Assembly: GCF_001457435.1 (NCBI RefSeq)
Contig: NZ_LN881717.1
Span: forward strand, 1,373,339 to 1,437,338
Length of the DNA: 64,000 nt
DNA from: Actinobaculum massiliense
GTDB taxonomy: Bacteria > Actinomycetota > Actinomycetes > Actinomycetales > Actinomycetaceae
Direction of reading: 5' to 3'
Shown: positions 33,163 to 42,058 of the stretch, piece by piece
Position numbering within the stretch: position 1 is the first letter of the stretch
Layout of the letters: each line of letters starts with the position of its first letter
Notes under the pieces: generated by a model
The model's input: the letters and a program-made list of their open reading frames with translations, nothing else
Databases searched by the model: none
Told to the model about the DNA's origin: nothing
Program-made: the position numbers and the translations under genes

Positions 33163-35042
33163 ACATAGCGCTCCTCCTTCCCTTCCCCATCGTCTTGCCG
33201 CTTTTCGCGGCCGGCGTGCTCCTGGTGCTCGGGCGCCGGCGTAGCGCCCAGGCGTGGACGGCCGTGGCGATTATGTCAGTCGTCCTCGCGGCGGCCATCA
33301 CCCTCCTTATCGGCTCGCTTGACGGCCCGGTGGTGCTCGACGTCGGAAACTGGGCCGCCCCGGTGGGAATCTCCCTGGTGGCGGACCGCCTCTCTACCAT
33401 CATGCTCGTCACCTCGGTGGCGGTGACGCTTCTGGTTCTCATTTACTCCATTTTCCAAGGGGTGGCCGACGGCGAACAGGGTGCCCCCACGGCCGTGTAT
33501 TACCCAGCCTTTATGATCCTCTCGGCGGGCGTCTCCGATGCCTTCCTCACCGGGGATATGTTCAATATGTACGTGGGCTTCGAAATTCTGCTCACCGCAT
33601 CCTTCGTGCTCCTCACCATGGGCGGCACCTCCGAGCGCATGCGTTCCGGCTCTGTATACGTGATCGTGTCCCTGGTTTCCTCCATGATTTTCCTGGCCGC
33701 ACTCGGCATGACGTACGCCGCCGTCGGCACGGTGAACATGGCTGATCTGGCGCAGAAATTGCCGGCTATTGATCCCGGGATGCGGCTGATCTTGCAGATT
33801 ATGTTCCTCGTGGCCTTCGGCCTGAAGGCGGCGATTTTCCCGCTTTCGGCCTGGCTCCCGGATTCCTACCCAACGGCGTCGGGCCCGGTCACCGCGGTAT
33901 TCGCGGGCCTCCTCACGAAGGTGGGTGTGTACGCCATCATCCGCACGCAGTTCCTGCTCTTCCCGGATGGGCGGCTGGACGGCATCCTGGCGTTCTTCGC
34001 GATTATCACCATGCTGGTGGGAATCCTTGGCGCCATCGCGCAGGAGAACGCCAAGCGTCTGCTCTCCTTCACCTTGGTCTCGCATATCGGGTATCTGATC
34101 TGGGGCGTTTCCATCGGCTCGGAGGCCGGGCTTTCCTCCACCATGTTCTACGCCATCCACCACATCGTGGTACAGACGGCGCTGTTCCTGGTGGTGGGCC
34201 TGATTGGGTGGGTAGCAGGCACCACCTCGTTGATTAAGCTCGGCTCGATTATGAAGGCCGCGCCAATCGTGGCGATCCTCTACTTCCTTCCCGCGATCTC
34301 GCTGGGCGGCATCCCGCCTTTCTCCGGCTTCCTAGGAAAGGTGGGCCTCATCGAGGCCTCCGCGGCGAAAGGCACCGCGCTGGACTACTGCCTGATCGCG
34401 GCCGGCCTGGTGACCTCCCTGCTCACGCTTTACGCGGTGATCCGGGTGTGGAATATGGCTTTCTGGCAGGAGGCTCCGGACGAACTTCCGGACCGCTCCT
34501 ACCCGAGCGGAATGGTCACGAGCGCCAGTGGGCTCATTGTGCTCATGCTCGGCATTACGATTTTCGCCGCGCCCATTCGTAGTTTTACCGACGGCGCCGC
34601 CCGCGAGCTGATTGAGCACAAACCCTATATTCACGCGGTTTTGCCGGATCTTGAGCGTGGCTCGGGAATTTCGCCCGACGTGGCCGAACAAGCGCCCGTG
34701 CCCACGCCGGAGCCGGGTGCCACCCCGTCGGTCAAATTCCCCTTCGGGGAAGCCCCGACCCCGCAGGAGGTGCGCACCTCGGATCCCTCGCAAACCCAGG
34801 TGCCGTCGCGTTCTCCGCGAGAGCCCGAGGGTGTGCCGAGCGGATCGGCAACCCCCAGCGAGTACGTCACCACGCCCGCGGCTGGCGCTTCTAGCTCGGC
34901 CGCCGGCGCTGTGCCTGGCGGTTCTGCCGGCGCTTCCAGCTCAGCGGCCGGCGCGGCTAGCGCCTTTGCCGGCTCCCCGTGGGCGAGCGGCGGCGTCGTC
35001 GACCCGCAACCGCAGTTCGTAACGGAAGGAGAGGGCCGATGA
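33159..35042 (+). CDS. mrpD: Na+/H+ antiporter subunit D with long C-terminal tail
   Basis: 627 residues. NuoM/MrpD-type membrane domain with about 14 helices up to near 480: SDAFLTGDMFNMYVGFEILL (first conserved Glu), KAAIFPLSAWLPDSYPTA and GLLTKVGVYAIIRT. The last about 140 residues are a Pro/Ala/Ser-rich cytoplasmic or exposed extension with two GASSSAAGA blocks, absent from typical MrpD (about 500 residues). Proton-translocating subunit. Overlaps mrpE by 4 bp. Confidence 0.92.
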   Translation: MNIALLLPFPIVLPLFAAGVLLVLGRRRSAQAWTAVAIMSVVLAAAITLLIGSLDGPVVLDVGNWAAPVGISLVADRLSTIMLVTSVAVTLLVLIYSIFQGVADGEQGAPTAVYYPAFMILSAGVSDAFLTGDMFNMYVGFEILLTASFVLLTMGGTSERMRSGSVYVIVSLVSSMIFLAALGMTYAAVGTVNMADLAQKLPAIDPGMRLILQIMFLVAFGLKAAIFPLSAWLPDSYPTASGPVTAVFAGLLTKVGVYAIIRTQFLLFPDGRLDGILAFFAIITMLVGILGAIAQENAKRLLSFTLVSHIGYLIWGVSIGSEAGLSSTMFYAIHHIVVQTALFLVVGLIGWVAGTTSLIKLGSIMKAAPIVAILYFLPAISLGGIPPFSGFLGKVGLIEASAAKGTALDYCLIAAGLVTSLLTLYAVIRVWNMAFWQEAPDELPDRSYPSGMVTSASGLIVLMLGITIFAAPIRSFTDGAARELIEHKPYIHAVLPDLERGSGISPDVAEQAPVPTPEPGATPSVKFPFGEAPTPQEVRTSDPSQTQVPSRSPREPEGVPSGSATPSEYVTTPAAGASSSAAGAVPGGSAGASSSAAGAASAFAGSPWASGGVVDPQPQFVTEGEGR

Positions 35043-35674
35043 GCCGCGCATCTGAAGCCGTCCGGGTCGCCACTCGGCGCGGGACCCGGTTCCCGAAAGC
35101 ATCCCTGGGCCTCCTGCTCTGGCTCACCATCGTGTGGGTCTTGCTGTGGGGCGAAGTGAGCGCCGGCAACGTGGTGACCGGCTTCTGCCTGGCCTTGCTG
35201 GTCACCGAAGTCGCCCCCTTCCCGCTCACCGCCACCGACTCGCGCTTCCGCCCCGCCGCCCTCGTGCGCCTGATCGCGGTGTTCTTCAAGGACCTCGTGG
35301 TGGCCTCCACCCAGATGGCGTTCTTCATCCTGCGCGGCAAAACCCCGCGCGGCGCGGTGATCCGCGTGCAGCTCCGCTCGCACTCGGACCTTTACCTCTT
35401 TATCACCGCTTGCATGTCCACCCTGGTTCCCGGCTCCCTGGTGATCGACACCGACGCCGCCTCCGGCACGCTATACATTCACGTGTTTGACGTGGAACTG
35501 TCCGGCGGTGTTTCCGCGGCTCACGAGTCGGTTTTGGAACTGGAGGAGCGAGTGTTGCGCGCCCTGGCATCCGGCCTGGAGCTAGTGGAGGCCGGCTTTG
35601 TTCCGGGTTCCTCGCCCAAGGCCGGGCGCCTGCCCACCCCGTTCGCCCCCGACTCATCGGAGGACGCAGCATGA
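35039..35674 (+). CDS. mrpE: Na+/H+ antiporter subunit E
   Basis: 211 residues from ATG 35039, overlapping mrpD; earlier in-frame start codons inside mrpD are rejected. Two hydrophobic segments near 20-60, then FKDLVVASTQMAFFILRGKT and ITACMSTLVPGSLVIDTDAA of the MrpE family. Structural partner in the Mrp complex. Overlaps mrpF by 4 bp. Confidence 0.9.
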   Translation: MSRASEAVRVATRRGTRFPKASLGLLLWLTIVWVLLWGEVSAGNVVTGFCLALLVTEVAPFPLTATDSRFRPAALVRLIAVFFKDLVVASTQMAFFILRGKTPRGAVIRVQLRSHSDLYLFITACMSTLVPGSLVIDTDAASGTLYIHVFDVELSGGVSAAHESVLELEERVLRALASGLELVEAGFVPGSSPKAGRLPTPFAPDSSEDAA

Positions 35675-36225
35675 GCATATTTTCAGTAGTGATCGGGGTA
35701 TGCGCGGTGATGCTCGGAATCTCCGCGGTGCTGGTGATCGTGCGCATTCAGAAGGGTCCGACGGCTCTGGACCGCATCAATTCCCTCGACGTAATCGCCT
35801 CCATCATGATGGGCGCGATCGCCTTGCTGGCAGCGGTCACCCGCCGCGCCGATTTGCTCGCCGTATTCGTGGTGGTGGCCGTGGTCGGCTTCCTGGGGTC
35901 TGTGACCGTGGCGCGATTTACCCGGCCGATCGACCCAATCGATCCGCGCGAGTTGCGTAAAGCTGAAGCCGCGGCCGCGGCGGACAGCGCCGAGGACGGC
36001 CCCGAGGAAGAGGACGCCGCCCCGGCTCATAACCCGGACGTTGCGGGTGCCGGGGACGACGGCGAAGATGACGAGCTCGATGATGACGTGGCGCCCGGCA
36101 CGGGCGTGGATGTAGCTAGCGCCGGCGCGGATGGCGCGGATGCAATCAGCGCGGCGGGTGCGGCCGAGCGCGGCGCGAGCGGCGTCGTCGACGATAATTC
36201 CGCGAAAGTTGAGGAGGGCAGATAA
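35671..36225 (+). CDS. mrpF: Na+/H+ antiporter subunit F with acidic tail
   Basis: 184 residues. Residues 1-85 are a normal MrpF (three helices; KGPTALDRINSLDVIASIMM, RRADLLAVFVVVAVVGFLGS). Residues about 95-184 are an Asp/Glu/Ala/Gly-rich tail, roughly doubling the usual length (about 90). Last base of the stop is the first base of mrpG's ATG. Confidence 0.9.
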   Translation: MSIFSVVIGVCAVMLGISAVLVIVRIQKGPTALDRINSLDVIASIMMGAIALLAAVTRRADLLAVFVVVAVVGFLGSVTVARFTRPIDPIDPRELRKAEAAAAADSAEDGPEEEDAAPAHNPDVAGAGDDGEDDELDDDVAPGTGVDVASAGADGADAISAAGAAERGASGVVDDNSAKVEEGR

Positions 36226-36581
36226 TGGCACTGTTCTGGGATATTTTGGGCGCCTCGCTTCTGCTCGCCGGGTGCACCCTCACCTTTATCGCTTCGATCG
36301 GCATTTTCCGCTACGAGGACATGATGGCGCGGCTCCATATTTCCACCAAGCCGCAGGTGCTCTCGTTGATTGTGTGCCTCCTCGGCGCCATGTGCTTCGT
36401 GCGCGAAGTCTCGGTCACCTGGACGCTGATCCTGGTGATCCTGTTCCAGCTCATGACCTCGCCGATTTCGGCCCACATGCTCTCCCGCAATGGGTATCGG
36501 ACCGGCCGGGTCGATTCGGACGAGCTGCTGGTGGACGAATTGCGGGAGGATTTGCGCTTCGGGGAAGCGGACAAGGCCTAG
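36225..36581 (+). CDS. mrpG: Na+/H+ antiporter subunit G
   Basis: 118 residues; three helices (5-25, 42-60 and 66-86) with LTFIASIGIFRYEDMMARLHISTKPQ, the classic MrpG loop (shown in part). Normal length apart from a short charged C-terminus. Last gene of the Mrp operon; GAGGGC precedes its ATG. Confidence 0.92.
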   Translation: MALFWDILGASLLLAGCTLTFIASIGIFRYEDMMARLHISTKPQVLSLIVCLLGAMCFVREVSVTWTLILVILFQLMTSPISAHMLSRNGYRTGRVDSDELLVDELREDLRFGEADKA

Positions 36582-36688
36582 CTACGGCGTCGTGCGGAAA
36601 ACTCCGCGCGAACACGGTAGCTTTAACTGCGTGAGGCGCGGCCCGGCTGGCGGTGCGCCGCGCGAATGATCGAATGACGGAGGACATT

Positions 36689-36955
36689 GTGGATATTGGA
36701 TGGAAGATCGTGAGCGCCGGCGTGGGCCTCGCGGCGGGCGTGGTTGCGAACAAAATTGTGGATGTGACCTGGGAGGCCGTCTCGGGGAAGGACATCCCGG
36801 ACGTCGAGGATCTGGATACGCCCCTGGTCGACGCCATGATTTTCTCCGTGGTTTCCGCGGGTGTGGCGGCGCTTGTTTCCCAGCTTTTCCAGCGCAAGGC
36901 CGCTCAGTGGTACGGCCCGGCGAAGGGCACGGTGGACGCCTCCGTCAGCGCTTAG
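36689..36955 (+). CDS. DUF4235 small membrane protein
   Basis: 88 residues from GTG 36689, five bases after GGAGG; an ATG at 36674 and an upstream start at 36653 are less likely. Starts DIGWKIVSAGVGLAAGVVANKIV, the DUF4235 pattern, with two hydrophobic Gly/Ala-rich segments (about 5-25 and 45-68) and VTWEAVSGKDIP between them. Actinobacterial small membrane protein of unknown function. Confidence 0.82.
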   Translation: MDIGWKIVSAGVGLAAGVVANKIVDVTWEAVSGKDIPDVEDLDTPLVDAMIFSVVSAGVAALVSQLFQRKAAQWYGPAKGTVDASVSA

Positions 36956-37076
36956 AGCTGGGCGGGCTGGCGCTCGGTTCTCTACGCGATTAGCGCTGGG
37001 CGGGTGCCGTTCCGCGTGTGCAACGCGAGCGGAACGCTCGCGAGTGGCGCGCTCTTGGAGGCGGCAAAAGGTTGCG

Positions 37077-37328
37077 GTGCCGGCTTGGCTCGCGGGATTG
37101 TTTCCTGATTTGGACGCGGTCATTGGCCGGCTGCGTGACGCTTCGGTCGCCGAGCTCAATAATGGCGATTTACAGCGGGCGATCTCGTATTTCATGGTGC
37201 GTCAAAATGCGCTTCGCGGAATTGGAACCTCGTGGCTAGGGGAAGTTGAATCGCGCAATAGGGCGCGGCGGCTCGCAGAGGAGCGGGCGCGAAAGGTTGC
37301 GGCGCGCGCGGGAAGGTTTCGGGCATGA
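37077..37328 (+). CDS. Possible small hypothetical protein
   Basis: 83 residues from GTG 37077 (GTG 37042 is an alternative). The sequence PAWLAGLFPDLDAVIGRLRDASVAEL...GDLQRAISYFMVRQNALRGI looks amphipathic-helical and coding-like, and has a basic C-terminus. GGAGGC lies about 15 bases upstream, too far for confidence. No family recognised; it could be chance coding-like sequence in GC-rich DNA. Confidence 0.35.
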   Translation: MPAWLAGLFPDLDAVIGRLRDASVAELNNGDLQRAISYFMVRQNALRGIGTSWLGEVESRNRARRLAEERARKVAARAGRFRA

Positions 37329-37397
37329 CAGCGGAGCGAGGCATCGCTAACGCGAGCCCGGCATGACCGCGAAGCCAGGCATCGCTACCGCGAGTTG
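37322..37397. repeat. Imperfect 38-bp tandem duplication
   Basis: Units 37322-37359 and 37360-37397; both contain GGCATGAC and a GGCATCGCTA.CGCGAG block. The first unit contains the stop of the possible gene at 37077. Confidence 0.75.
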
Positions 37398-37448
37398 GCC
37401 AGTGCGTCGCAATGCGCGACGAGAGAAGCTAAGCTGGAGGGACAAAAC

Positions 37449-37534
37449 GACAGGGGAGCGCAGTAGCGCTGAGAGTGCGATTCTCGCAGACCCTCGAACC
37501 TGATCCGGGTTATGCCGGCGAAGGGAGTCGAGAT
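37449..37534 (+). promoter_or_regulatory. TPP riboswitch (THI element)
   Basis: Contains the conserved core: GGGGAGC, GCTGAGAG, GACCCTCGAACCTGATC, CCGGGTTATGCCGGCG and GAAGGGAGTC, in the right order. It senses thiamine pyrophosphate in the leader RNA of thiB about 100 bases downstream, so thiamine uptake is shut off when TPP is plentiful. Confidence 0.96.
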
Positions 37535-37628
37535 CTCTCCCTCAATTGCATCGTTTGGGGCGGGCGTAGACGCGGCGCCACCAACGTAGATTGGGGCCCT
37601 CCGGTAAATAACTCGGAGGAAAAGGAAG

Positions 37629-38711
37629 ATGAAAACTAACAACTCGGGTGTAGCCAAAGCTTTGCGTGCAGTTGGCGCCCTTCTATCCGCCGGACTTCTG
37701 GCGCTGGCCGGCTGTTCAAATAGCGCTCAGTCGGGCAAAACCGCGGACGCATCGGGTACTGGAGCTAGCGCTAGTGCCAACGCCAGCGCGGGCGTCGTCA
37801 CCGTAATGACGCACGATTCCTTCAACGTCCCGCAAGAGCTCATCAAGAAATTTGAAGACCAAACGGGCTACAAAGTCGTCACCACCGCGCCCGGCGACGC
37901 GGGAACGGTGGTGAACCAGCTCGTCCTCGCGAACGGAAAGCCCGGCGCGGACGCGGTCTACGGTATCGACACCTTCAGCGCCTATCAGGCCCTCGACAAG
38001 AACACGCTCGTTGACTACTCCTCGCCCGCCCTCCCCGAAGGTGCGCAGGCGCTGGACGGCAAGCTCACCCCGATCGATCACGGGGAAGTTTGCGTCAATT
38101 ACGACACCGCCTGGTTTGAAGCGCAAAATATGCCGGTGCCCACCAGCTTCTCCGACCTGTCCCGCCCGGAATACGCCAAGCTTTTGGTGACCACCAACCC
38201 CGCCAGCTCCTCGCCCGGCCTCGCTTTTCTCGCCTCGACGATTTACGTGACAGGGGAAAACGGCTTCGGCGATTACTGGAAGGCGCTCCTGGACGGCGGC
38301 ACGCTGGTCGATGAGAGCTGGTCGGACGCCTACTACAGTGACTTCACCGGCACCGAAGGTAGCGGAAAATACCCGCTCGTGGTCTCCTACGCCAGCTCGC
38401 CCGCAGAAGAAAAGGGCGCGACCGGGGTCGTGGACACCACCTGCATCCGCCAGACCGAGTACGCGGGCGTGCTCCGCGGCGCGGCGAACCCTGAGGGCGC
38501 GCAGAAGTTCATCGATTTCATGCTCTCCGAGGAGTTCCAGCAGGCGATCCCCGCGAATATGTACATGTACCCCGTCGCGGACGTTCCGCTGCCGGAAAAC
38601 TGGGAGCAGTACGCGCCGCCGGTAGCCAACCCCATCGAAATGGATCCGAAGGAGTTCGGCCAAAACCGCGAAGAGTGGATCAAGCAGTGGCGTGAGGTTG
38701 CCGGGCGGTGA
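37629..38711 (+). CDS. thiB: Thiamine ABC transporter substrate-binding lipoprotein
   Basis: 360 residues. Lipoprotein signal peptide with lipobox LALAGC (Cys near 29), then a short Ala/Ser linker and a periplasmic-binding fold: VVTVMTHDSFNVPQELIKKFE (in part), DAVYGIDTFSAYQAL, PIDHGEVCVNYD and the C-terminal MYMYPVADVPLPENWEQYAPP region, all as in ThiB/TbpA. ATG 37629 follows GGAGGAAAAGG. It captures thiamine or its phosphates outside the membrane and is under the TPP riboswitch. Overlaps thiP by 4 bp. Confidence 0.92.
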   Translation: MKTNNSGVAKALRAVGALLSAGLLALAGCSNSAQSGKTADASGTGASASANASAGVVTVMTHDSFNVPQELIKKFEDQTGYKVVTTAPGDAGTVVNQLVLANGKPGADAVYGIDTFSAYQALDKNTLVDYSSPALPEGAQALDGKLTPIDHGEVCVNYDTAWFEAQNMPVPTSFSDLSRPEYAKLLVTTNPASSSPGLAFLASTIYVTGENGFGDYWKALLDGGTLVDESWSDAYYSDFTGTEGSGKYPLVVSYASSPAEEKGATGVVDTTCIRQTEYAGVLRGAANPEGAQKFIDFMLSEEFQQAIPANMYMYPVADVPLPENWEQYAPPVANPIEMDPKEFGQNREEWIKQWREVAGR

Positions 38712-40423
38712 CTCGGCGCTGGCGCACCGCTACTCTCCTCGCCGCGGCGCTAGTTCCGCTCGCGTTTCTCCTGATTTTCTTCGTCTGGCCCGTGGCGGCC
38801 ATGCTCGCCAAAGGCATCGGTGCAGGCGAAGCGCTGACGCGGGTTCTTGCTAGCGCGCGCACCTGGAACGTCCTCTGGCACACGGTGTGGATGGCCGGCG
38901 CCGGCACCGCGCTCTCGGTTTTGCTCGGCGTGCCCGGCGCATACGTGCTCTACCGCCTGCGTTTCCCGGGCCGCCGCGCCGTCCGTGCCCTCTCGGTGGT
39001 CCCCTTCGTGCTTCCCACGGTGGTAGTGGGCGTGGCCTTCCGCGCCCTGCTCGGCGACGCGGGCCCGTACGGTTTCCTCGGAATCGACAAAACCTCCTGG
39101 GCCGTGGTCCTCGCGATGGCGTTCTTCAACTACGCCGTCGTCACCCGCACCGTCGGTTCCCTGTGGGAGGGCCTCCCCCTGCACGACGACGCCGCTCGCA
39201 CCCTCGGTGCATCGCCCGCGCGAGCGTTCTTCACGGTCACGCTACCCGAGCTCGCGCCGGCGATTGTCTCCAGCGCGGCGATCGTTTTCCTGTTTTGTTC
39301 CACCGCCTACGCGCTGGTGCGAACGCTGGGAACGCCGGGCTTCGGCACTCTGGAAACCGAGATCTACACCCAAACCAACACCTTCCTTGATCTGGAAGCG
39401 GCGGCGATCTACTCCGCCCTGCAGTTGCTCGTGGTGCTTTGCGCGGTGGCGGCGGCCGGATATTTCCGTAGTCGGGCGCCCCTCGCGATTGCGCGGCGGC
39501 CGCTACGCCGGCCAACGCGCGGAGCGATTCCGGCCTTGGTGGTGACGGGAGCGACGGCGGTTTTCCTCATCGCCGCGCCGATTGCGAGCCTGGCGATCAA
39601 TTCGCTTCGCCGCGGCGGGCAGTGGACGCTCGATAATTATCGCGAGCTGGCACGATCCACGGCAGGCGGAACTACCGCGCTTGACGCGCTGGGGAACTCG
39701 CTTTGGGCCGCGGCTTTGGCCACGGTGGTGTCCGTCGGTGCAGGGGTGATCCTGGCGGTGGTGCTCTCGCGGCGAGTATTTTCCCGCCCGGGGAAACTCG
39801 CACAGGCCGGCTTGGAGGGGCTGTCTTTGATGCCGCTGGGGATTTCCGCGGTGACGCTCGGTTTCGGAACATTTATTACGTTGCGCCTGACGCTGGAAAA
39901 TACGCAGATCCTCGTGCCCGCGGTACAGGCGGTGGTGGCGCTTCCGCTGGTCACCCGCGCGATGCTTCCGGTGCTCCGTTCGATAAATCCGCGGTTGCGC
40001 GAGGCCAGCGCCACCCTCGGCGCCGGGCCGTGGCGGACGCTCCTCAACGTGGACGGGCGCATGGCTCTGCGCTCGCTCGGCGTGGCAATCGGATTCGGTT
40101 TTGCGGTGGCGCTAGGGGAATTTGGGGCGACCTCTTTCCTCGCCGCCGGGCAAAACCAGACCCTCCCGCTCCTCATTGAGCGGCTAATTAATCGCCCGGG
40201 CGCTGGGAACTACGGCATGGCGATGGCCGCGTCGACCGTGCTTGGCGTGGTGACGGGCGGGATTATGGCGCTGTGCGATTCGTTGGGCGGCGCAACGCCG
40301 GGCGTTGCGCTGGCTACGCGGCCTAGCCACGCGCGGAGTGCACCACGCGCCAGCGCCGAGCGGAGCGCTCCGCTCGGCAGCGCTACAGCGAAGGAAAGGC
40401 AAAGCGATGATCGAGCTTCGTGA
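38708..40423 (+). CDS. thiP: Thiamine ABC transporter permease
   Basis: 571 residues from GTG 38708. Two fused BPD_transp_1 permease halves (about 12 helices), each with an EAA-type loop: DDAARTLGASPARAFFTVTLP near 160 and LREASATLGAGPWRTLLNVD near 430, which contact ThiQ. The polar Ala/Ser/Arg tail after about 535 is probably read through low-complexity DNA. Forms the membrane channel. Overlaps thiB by 4 and thiQ by 17 bp. Confidence 0.92.
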   Translation: MTRRWRTATLLAAALVPLAFLLIFFVWPVAAMLAKGIGAGEALTRVLASARTWNVLWHTVWMAGAGTALSVLLGVPGAYVLYRLRFPGRRAVRALSVVPFVLPTVVVGVAFRALLGDAGPYGFLGIDKTSWAVVLAMAFFNYAVVTRTVGSLWEGLPLHDDAARTLGASPARAFFTVTLPELAPAIVSSAAIVFLFCSTAYALVRTLGTPGFGTLETEIYTQTNTFLDLEAAAIYSALQLLVVLCAVAAAGYFRSRAPLAIARRPLRRPTRGAIPALVVTGATAVFLIAAPIASLAINSLRRGGQWTLDNYRELARSTAGGTTALDALGNSLWAAALATVVSVGAGVILAVVLSRRVFSRPGKLAQAGLEGLSLMPLGISAVTLGFGTFITLRLTLENTQILVPAVQAVVALPLVTRAMLPVLRSINPRLREASATLGAGPWRTLLNVDGRMALRSLGVAIGFGFAVALGEFGATSFLAAGQNQTLPLLIERLINRPGAGNYGMAMAASTVLGVVTGGIMALCDSLGGATPGVALATRPSHARSAPRASAERSAPLGSATAKERQSDDRAS

Positions 40424-41042
40424 CTTTTGGGTGCGCTACCCGGATGGATATGACGCGGTGCGCGGGGTGGAACTCGCGGTTGAAAGCGGGCAGATACTGG
40501 CGCTACTGGGCGCCTCTGGATCGGGCAAGTCCAGCCTGCTTCGCGGGATTGCGGGACTGGAGAAGACTCGCGGAATGGTCGCGATTGACGGCGAGGATAT
40601 TTCCGTGGTGCCGACTCATAAGCGCGGGGTCGGGATGGTGTTTCAGGACGGCCAGCTGTTTCCAACCCGTAGCGTGGGCGCGAATATAGCCTACGGGATC
40701 GAGCGCAAAATGCCGCGGCATCGGGTGCGCGGCGAGGTGGAGCGCTGGCTGGACATCATGGGGCTCGCTGGCCTAGCGGACCGCGCGATCACCACGCTCT
40801 CGGGTGGGCAGGCGCAACGCGTGGCGCTGGCGCGCTCCATGGCGCCTGGCCCGCGCGCGCTACTTTTGGACGAGCCGCTCTCCGCGCTCGATACCGACCT
40901 ACGCCGCGAACTCTCTGGGTTTATCCGCGACCGTCTCACCGAATCTGGGACCACGGCGATTTACGTCACACACAATGAGGAGGAAGCCGAGGCAGTGGGC
41001 GATAAAGTGCTGCGAATGGCTGACGGGAGGCTGTGGGCCTAA
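40407..41042 (+). CDS. thiQ: Thiamine ABC transporter ATP-binding protein
   Basis: 211 residues from ATG 40407, after AAGGAAAGG (a longer in-frame start at 40305 lies in thiP). ABC ATPase: Walker A GASGSGKSS near 34, Q-loop FQDGQLFPTRSV, signature TLSGGQAQRVALARS, Walker B ALLLDEPLSALD and switch THNEEEAEAVG. Powers thiamine import with ThiP and ThiB. Confidence 0.93.
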   Translation: MIELRDFWVRYPDGYDAVRGVELAVESGQILALLGASGSGKSSLLRGIAGLEKTRGMVAIDGEDISVVPTHKRGVGMVFQDGQLFPTRSVGANIAYGIERKMPRHRVRGEVERWLDIMGLAGLADRAITTLSGGQAQRVALARSMAPGPRALLLDEPLSALDTDLRRELSGFIRDRLTESGTTAIYVTHNEEEAEAVGDKVLRMADGRLWA

Positions 41043-41056
41043 AGCCCCGGGGTAGT

Positions 41057-41062
41057 AGAATT
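41057..41062 (+). promoter_or_regulatory. -10 of leaderless GNAT gene
   Basis: TAGAAT, six bases before ATG 41069. The upstream thiQ stop is 15 bases away, so this gene has its own promoter. Confidence 0.5.
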
Positions 41063-41068
41063 GCGGCC

Positions 41069-41956
41069 ATGGCCCAAGAAATCTCTTCCAAGGACGTGGA
41101 GCGGTGGGCACAGCGTGCCGTCGAGCACTGCACGCAGATCCGCCAAACCGCCGGCTTGCTGGACTCTGTTTCGGCGCCGAGTTACGCGTCCGAGTTGCGC
41201 GGCGAATTCCGCGTTGGGCTACCCCTGGGTAACAGGGCTTTCGTCAACGATGACCTCACCGAATGGGTGTGGCTCGCCGAGGGAAAGAAGCTCTCCATCC
41301 GCGACGCGCGCGTGAGCGAGCAGGCGCCGGGCTGGATGGAGCTCTTACGCGAGGCCACTGGCGGGAGCGAAGTGAACGTCTCGACCTTCACCGGCTCGGT
41401 AGCCGCCGATCCGCTCGTGGCGGCGGCAGATTCGCGCCTCGTTTCGGTAGAGCTTGTGGCCACGCTACCCTCGCTCGCGGTGGTGCCGGACGGCACTCCG
41501 GACGTCACCCTGCGCAATATGACGAGCCGCGAACTGCGCGAATTCCTGGACATCACCTCCGGCGAGCTCGCCGAGCAGCAGCGCGGCACGCATCCGGGCA
41601 AAAGCTTCGAAGAGTTACAAGACCGCGCCTTGAAGCGCGCACTTCGTCAACTTCCCGACGGCGTCTCTACCCCCGGCCACGAGCTGTACTCGATCGTGAT
41701 GAACGGCCGCAACGCCGGCGGACTGTGGGCCCAGCCAGATGGCCCGCGCGTACGCGTGTGGAGCCTGGTGGTCTACGAAGAATTCCGCGGGCGTAGCTAC
41801 TCGCGCGCGGCGCTGGCGCAAGTAGCATCGGCAATGAGCTTCCGCGGAGTGCGCTTTATGTCAGTTCCGCTCGCGGCTCCCAACACTCATGCTCGGAGCA
41901 TCTTCGAATCGGTGGGATTCACCCTGGCGCGCCAGAATTTTAAGGCGAGCTTCTAG
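41069..41956 (+). CDS. GNAT-family N-acetyltransferase
   Basis: 295 residues from ATG 41069. The C-terminal half is GNAT-like: VWSLVVYEEFRGRSYSRAAL (acetyl-CoA loop R..GRSYSRAAL) followed by NTHARSIFESVGF, the usual late N/F pattern. The N-terminal half (about 1-160) is variable and may be a second, degenerate GNAT half. Substrate unknown. It is convergent with the aldo/keto reductase gene and not coupled to thiQ. Confidence 0.75.
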   Translation: MAQEISSKDVERWAQRAVEHCTQIRQTAGLLDSVSAPSYASELRGEFRVGLPLGNRAFVNDDLTEWVWLAEGKKLSIRDARVSEQAPGWMELLREATGGSEVNVSTFTGSVAADPLVAAADSRLVSVELVATLPSLAVVPDGTPDVTLRNMTSRELREFLDITSGELAEQQRGTHPGKSFEELQDRALKRALRQLPDGVSTPGHELYSIVMNGRNAGGLWAQPDGPRVRVWSLVVYEEFRGRSYSRAALAQVASAMSFRGVRFMSVPLAAPNTHARSIFESVGFTLARQNFKASF

Positions 41957-42058
41957 CGCCGCGCGAGTCCGCTTTGCGCGCGCCGCTAACTCGCTTTGCT
42001 CGCGCGGCGCGAGCTCACATAGCTGGCGCCGGCGCGAAGTTACCTTTCTGGCGCGGCG

